A DNA stretch of 64,000 nt from Naganishia liquefaciens (taxonomy: Eukaryota > Basidiomycota > Tremellomycetes > Filobasidiales > Filobasidiaceae), in the NCBI GenBank assembly GCA_013423385.1, contig BLZA01000007.1, positions 372,001 through 436,000 of the forward strand, in the 5' to 3' direction. The first letter of the stretch is position 1; every line of letters starts with the position of its first letter. Made by a program: the position numbers and the translations under genes. Below the pieces are notes generated by a model. The model saw only the letters and a program-made list of their open reading frames with translations. It did not search any database and was not told where the DNA came from. This document shows positions 61,801-64,000 of this stretch, one piece after another.

Positions 61801-62145
61801 CAGAACGAAAACACGAGCAGAGTTGCCTTTGTTCACGCCTACGATCTTGTGGACGACATTCCGTAAGCCTCATGATATACAAATCCGATGGGATCTGACC
61901 ATGTACATATCGCAAACAGGTCGGAGTTGGTCGCAAATGCCAAATTGGTTGATGAAGCGTTCCCAGCGATCACAGTCGACCTTTACCTGGTACCTTTGCA
62001 TGGAGGCTTCACTCCAACTCTGGTAGAAGCGGTCTCCGCAAAGCTGGATATTCCGAAAAACTTAATGTTCGTGGGCACCATCGCGCACGATCACGGGTAT
62101 CCCTATGACCTAGGAGAGTATGGACTGCGAGTCATTAGATCATGA
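58874..62145 (+). CDS. amino-acid permease (APC superfamily) with soluble N- and C-terminal extensions
   Basis: About 14 exons. The N-terminal 150 residues are soluble and rich in Thr/Pro/Arg (TPQKRHRTALTPQSRVRF), a tail rich in possible phosphorylation sites. Helices follow: GNAVWGSVFYSLPVICATAD, ELVLTIIILGGFTGLLLFG, CVTILILVVTSVAHW, NGICIGLLGVTGFESVPTYI (the conserved FxGFE-like segment), NLIIGALVINLSVLITTYAI, LWVACTLYLALCLIVYSAS, VLAANAAMIVTI and LFAVSLFCVIAVLLLYPQL. The C-terminus (61780-62145) has VAFVHAYDLVDDIPSELVANAKLVDEAF and VEAVSAKLDIPKNLMFVGTI, a soluble alpha/beta region. Amino-acid transport at a membrane is inferred from fold; substrate unknown. Introns such as 59939-59991, 61156-61304 and 61436-61492 keep the frame open. 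Confidence 0.82.
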
Positions 62146-64000
62146 TGGCTTCCCCTGGGATGTAATTTGAACTTCCACTTTAGATGTTTATTCTGGCCCG
62201 TACTGTTCTGATATATATACAAGGTTCAAGCTGGTGAGAACGAAAAGCGAGTGGATTGAATCGCTAGGGTGAGGAATTGGATTCGTGGCAAAGTGCCAGC
62301 CCGATCATGCCCTCGAAATAATGTTGTTTCCTTCCCACAGCAAAGCGGCCGATGGCTTTCAATACGGTCGAAGCATACTGAGAGCGTCCTGTCATTCATG
62401 CGTTCCTACTTCGACGATAACATTACTGTACATGATTGTCTTCGTACTGTCAAGGAAGTAATTGCCAAACGCCGTTCGCCCTATCAAGGTAATTGTCAGG
62501 ACAGCAAATGTGTTGTGCAGACCTCTCCATGGCAGGAATGCGAGGGGAGAAGTCGGCGATACACGAGTGTCATCGCTCATAGAATCCAAGGGTGTCAAAA
62601 TGCTTCATTTTGTCCCCTGATCAGCAGTCTTCGCTGCGAATACCAACGGGTACCAACAAAAGCACGGCTCACGGCGAACCTCTATTCGTACGAGTAAGAC
62701 AGGTGATCTGTAAAATCAATCTTAAATGCGCTGATCAGCGCCTTCTGATGGGCGACGTATCATTGAATATCGACGAAAACTCAAGCAGACTTGTATCCGG
62801 ATGCTGTTGCAAGCGGACAGTGCTCGCCGTATACCGCATTCTGCACAAGCTCGATGACGGAATAGAGTTGTCATCTCAAGTATCAACCAGTCGAGTTTAA
62901 ACGGCGAACTCCGGTGTCGTTCTGGGCGGGTGAGCTGTGTCCAGAACACGGGAGCCAAGAACACATTCTTTAGTTCGACGCCGCCTCAACGGCTTGTTTG
63001 ATTCAACGCCGTCGACTGGCGATGATCAAAGCTTGTCGTCCATGGCTGCAGGCCCGAGGACTTTGTCTTCAGCTCGGGTCAAATGTAATAAGCAACAATA
63101 TCGCGGTATCCGTGGATCGCGTTGCTGGATACAGTTCTCGTGAGCGCAATATTGTCTCCATTTCCGAAATCAGATCCCGGTCCAACGGGGTTTGCCTCCT
63201 TCAGCATTCCCGCCAAGGTCCAGATGTTGGCTGAAAAGGCCACTGTAGGCAGCGCTGGAAAACTACCTGACAGTCAGCTCGTACGAATTGACCGTGTTAT
63301 ACATAGCTAGATACACTCGGAGACGGCTTTCTAGATGACGCCTCTCTTTCGCCACACGGCCGTGGCCAAAAGATTGGTCGAGCGCAAAGGATCCCGCTCA
63401 TTCCCGTCTTCATTCACAGTCCGCTGCACGACCTGTTCATTACTGGCTCGCCGGCTCGGCGAAAGAGTTGTGAAGCTTCAGACTCCAGATCAAAGCTCCC
63501 CAGAGGCCGCTCGCCATACATTGAATGGTTATTCAGATCCAGACCGATATCACCTTAACCCGCGATTGACTCGCTTCCCAACCGCGTATGATCGACCGGC
63601 TAACCTCGCTTGAATGAAAGCTTGTACCTTGAATAGCTTGCTGAGTGCGCTCAAAATCAGACAACGCTTCAGAGCATCTGTGACTCCATGAAAGCAGATA
63701 GTCGCGCAGCTTTGCTGAAGAACCCAGAGATGAAATCAAGCGAGCGTCGTAGAGTAAGATTACAATTCCAAGCCGGCTTGCAGTACTTTTGGTTGCCCAT
63801 TTTGATGCACGCCACTTACTGATAACAGCCTTCTCGCCAAGTCTCTTGCGTGCACGCACTTCCTCATAAGCGTTCCTATGCTTTCTCTTCAACTGCTGCG
63901 CAATGTTAATGTCAATCCTTGGCTCTCTGTTTGACAAGCCTGACGACGTGATAACGACATGGCGTTAACCGGGCGACGTTTGCTCAAAGGACTTGCCAGA
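62146..64000. other. right-end region without a confident gene
   Basis: About 1.85 kb. Plus-strand frames (62269-62697, 62592-62900, 63335-63613) lack recognisable motifs. Two weak minus-strand exon-like stretches occur: one at 63080-63260 starting after an acceptor, and one near 63820-63937 (separate entry). Genes could continue past the window edge. Confidence 0.4.
63590..63937 (-). CDS. possible small or partial gene, basic helical N-terminus
   Basis: ATG 63937 opens MSNREPRIDINIAQQLKRKH and continues basic and helical to KAVI, where a strong GTAAGTGG donor occurs near 63820. A chain to an exon near 63620-63715 (KLRDYLLSWSHRC) is possible after the acceptor ttcttcag. I recognise no family, and the exon chain is not proven. 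It may be a chance frame. Confidence 0.2.

Noticed and set aside
62269-62697. 142-codon plus-strand frame downstream of the transporter
   Set aside because: No motif, no hydrophobic or domain pattern, and no homologue recognised.
63080-63260. Minus-strand exon-like stretch of about 57 codons (LPTVAFSANIW to IVAYYI) following an acceptor site
   Set aside because: No family recognised and no upstream exon could be joined; an open frame of this length is possible by chance.

Overview
The window reads as nuclear DNA of an intron-rich basidiomycete fungus, most likely a yeast-like lineage such as Tremellomycetes; the species cannot be named from sequence alone. The evidence is that most genes carry many short introns (about 45-65 nt, GT...AG), intergenic gaps around housekeeping genes are short (80-330 bp), and the gene set is eukaryotic and fungal: eIF5B, CTP synthase, Sua5, the GID-complex subunit Fyv10/MAEA, Rtp1/Tango6, an RTA1-like protein and a BAR-SH3 protein. 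No CRISPR array, rRNA gene or recognisable transposon was seen. One intron-containing tRNA-Thr gene is present.

Layout. 0.4-2.5 kb: a VWA-domain protein with a Gln/Gly/Tyr/Pro-rich N-terminus. 3.1-4.7 kb: a secreted heme-thiolate peroxidase. 4.7-6.7 kb: a gene-free stretch. 6.7-9.8 kb: a large Cys-rich single-pass membrane protein whose cytoplasmic tail is interrupted at a run of eight C. 10.1-28.2 kb is a dense housekeeping block: eIF5B, mitochondrial release factor 1, a small RRM protein, CTP synthase, Sua5, Fyv10/MAEA and Rtp1/Tango6, several sharing short bidirectional promoters or converging 3' ends.

28.5-47.8 kb is the most distinctive part: four intact paralogous family-2 glycosyltransferase genes (here A, B, C, D), two on the minus strand followed by two on the plus strand. 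They are separated by unusually long gene-free spacers of 1.5-2 kb rich in the tetranucleotide AGCT. They resemble the fungal GT2 family that includes Zymoseptoria GT2, needed for hyphal growth on surfaces, whose product is not established. A-C share one diverged signature and one intron position; D looks closer to the usual fungal form.

48.1-62.1 kb: an RTA1-like seven-helix protein, a large Ser-rich protein of unknown function, a BAR-SH3 protein with a Cys/His C-terminal exon, tRNA-Thr(UGU), and an amino-acid permease (APC) family transporter with soluble N- and C-terminal extensions. The last 1.85 kb has no gene that can be supported with confidence.
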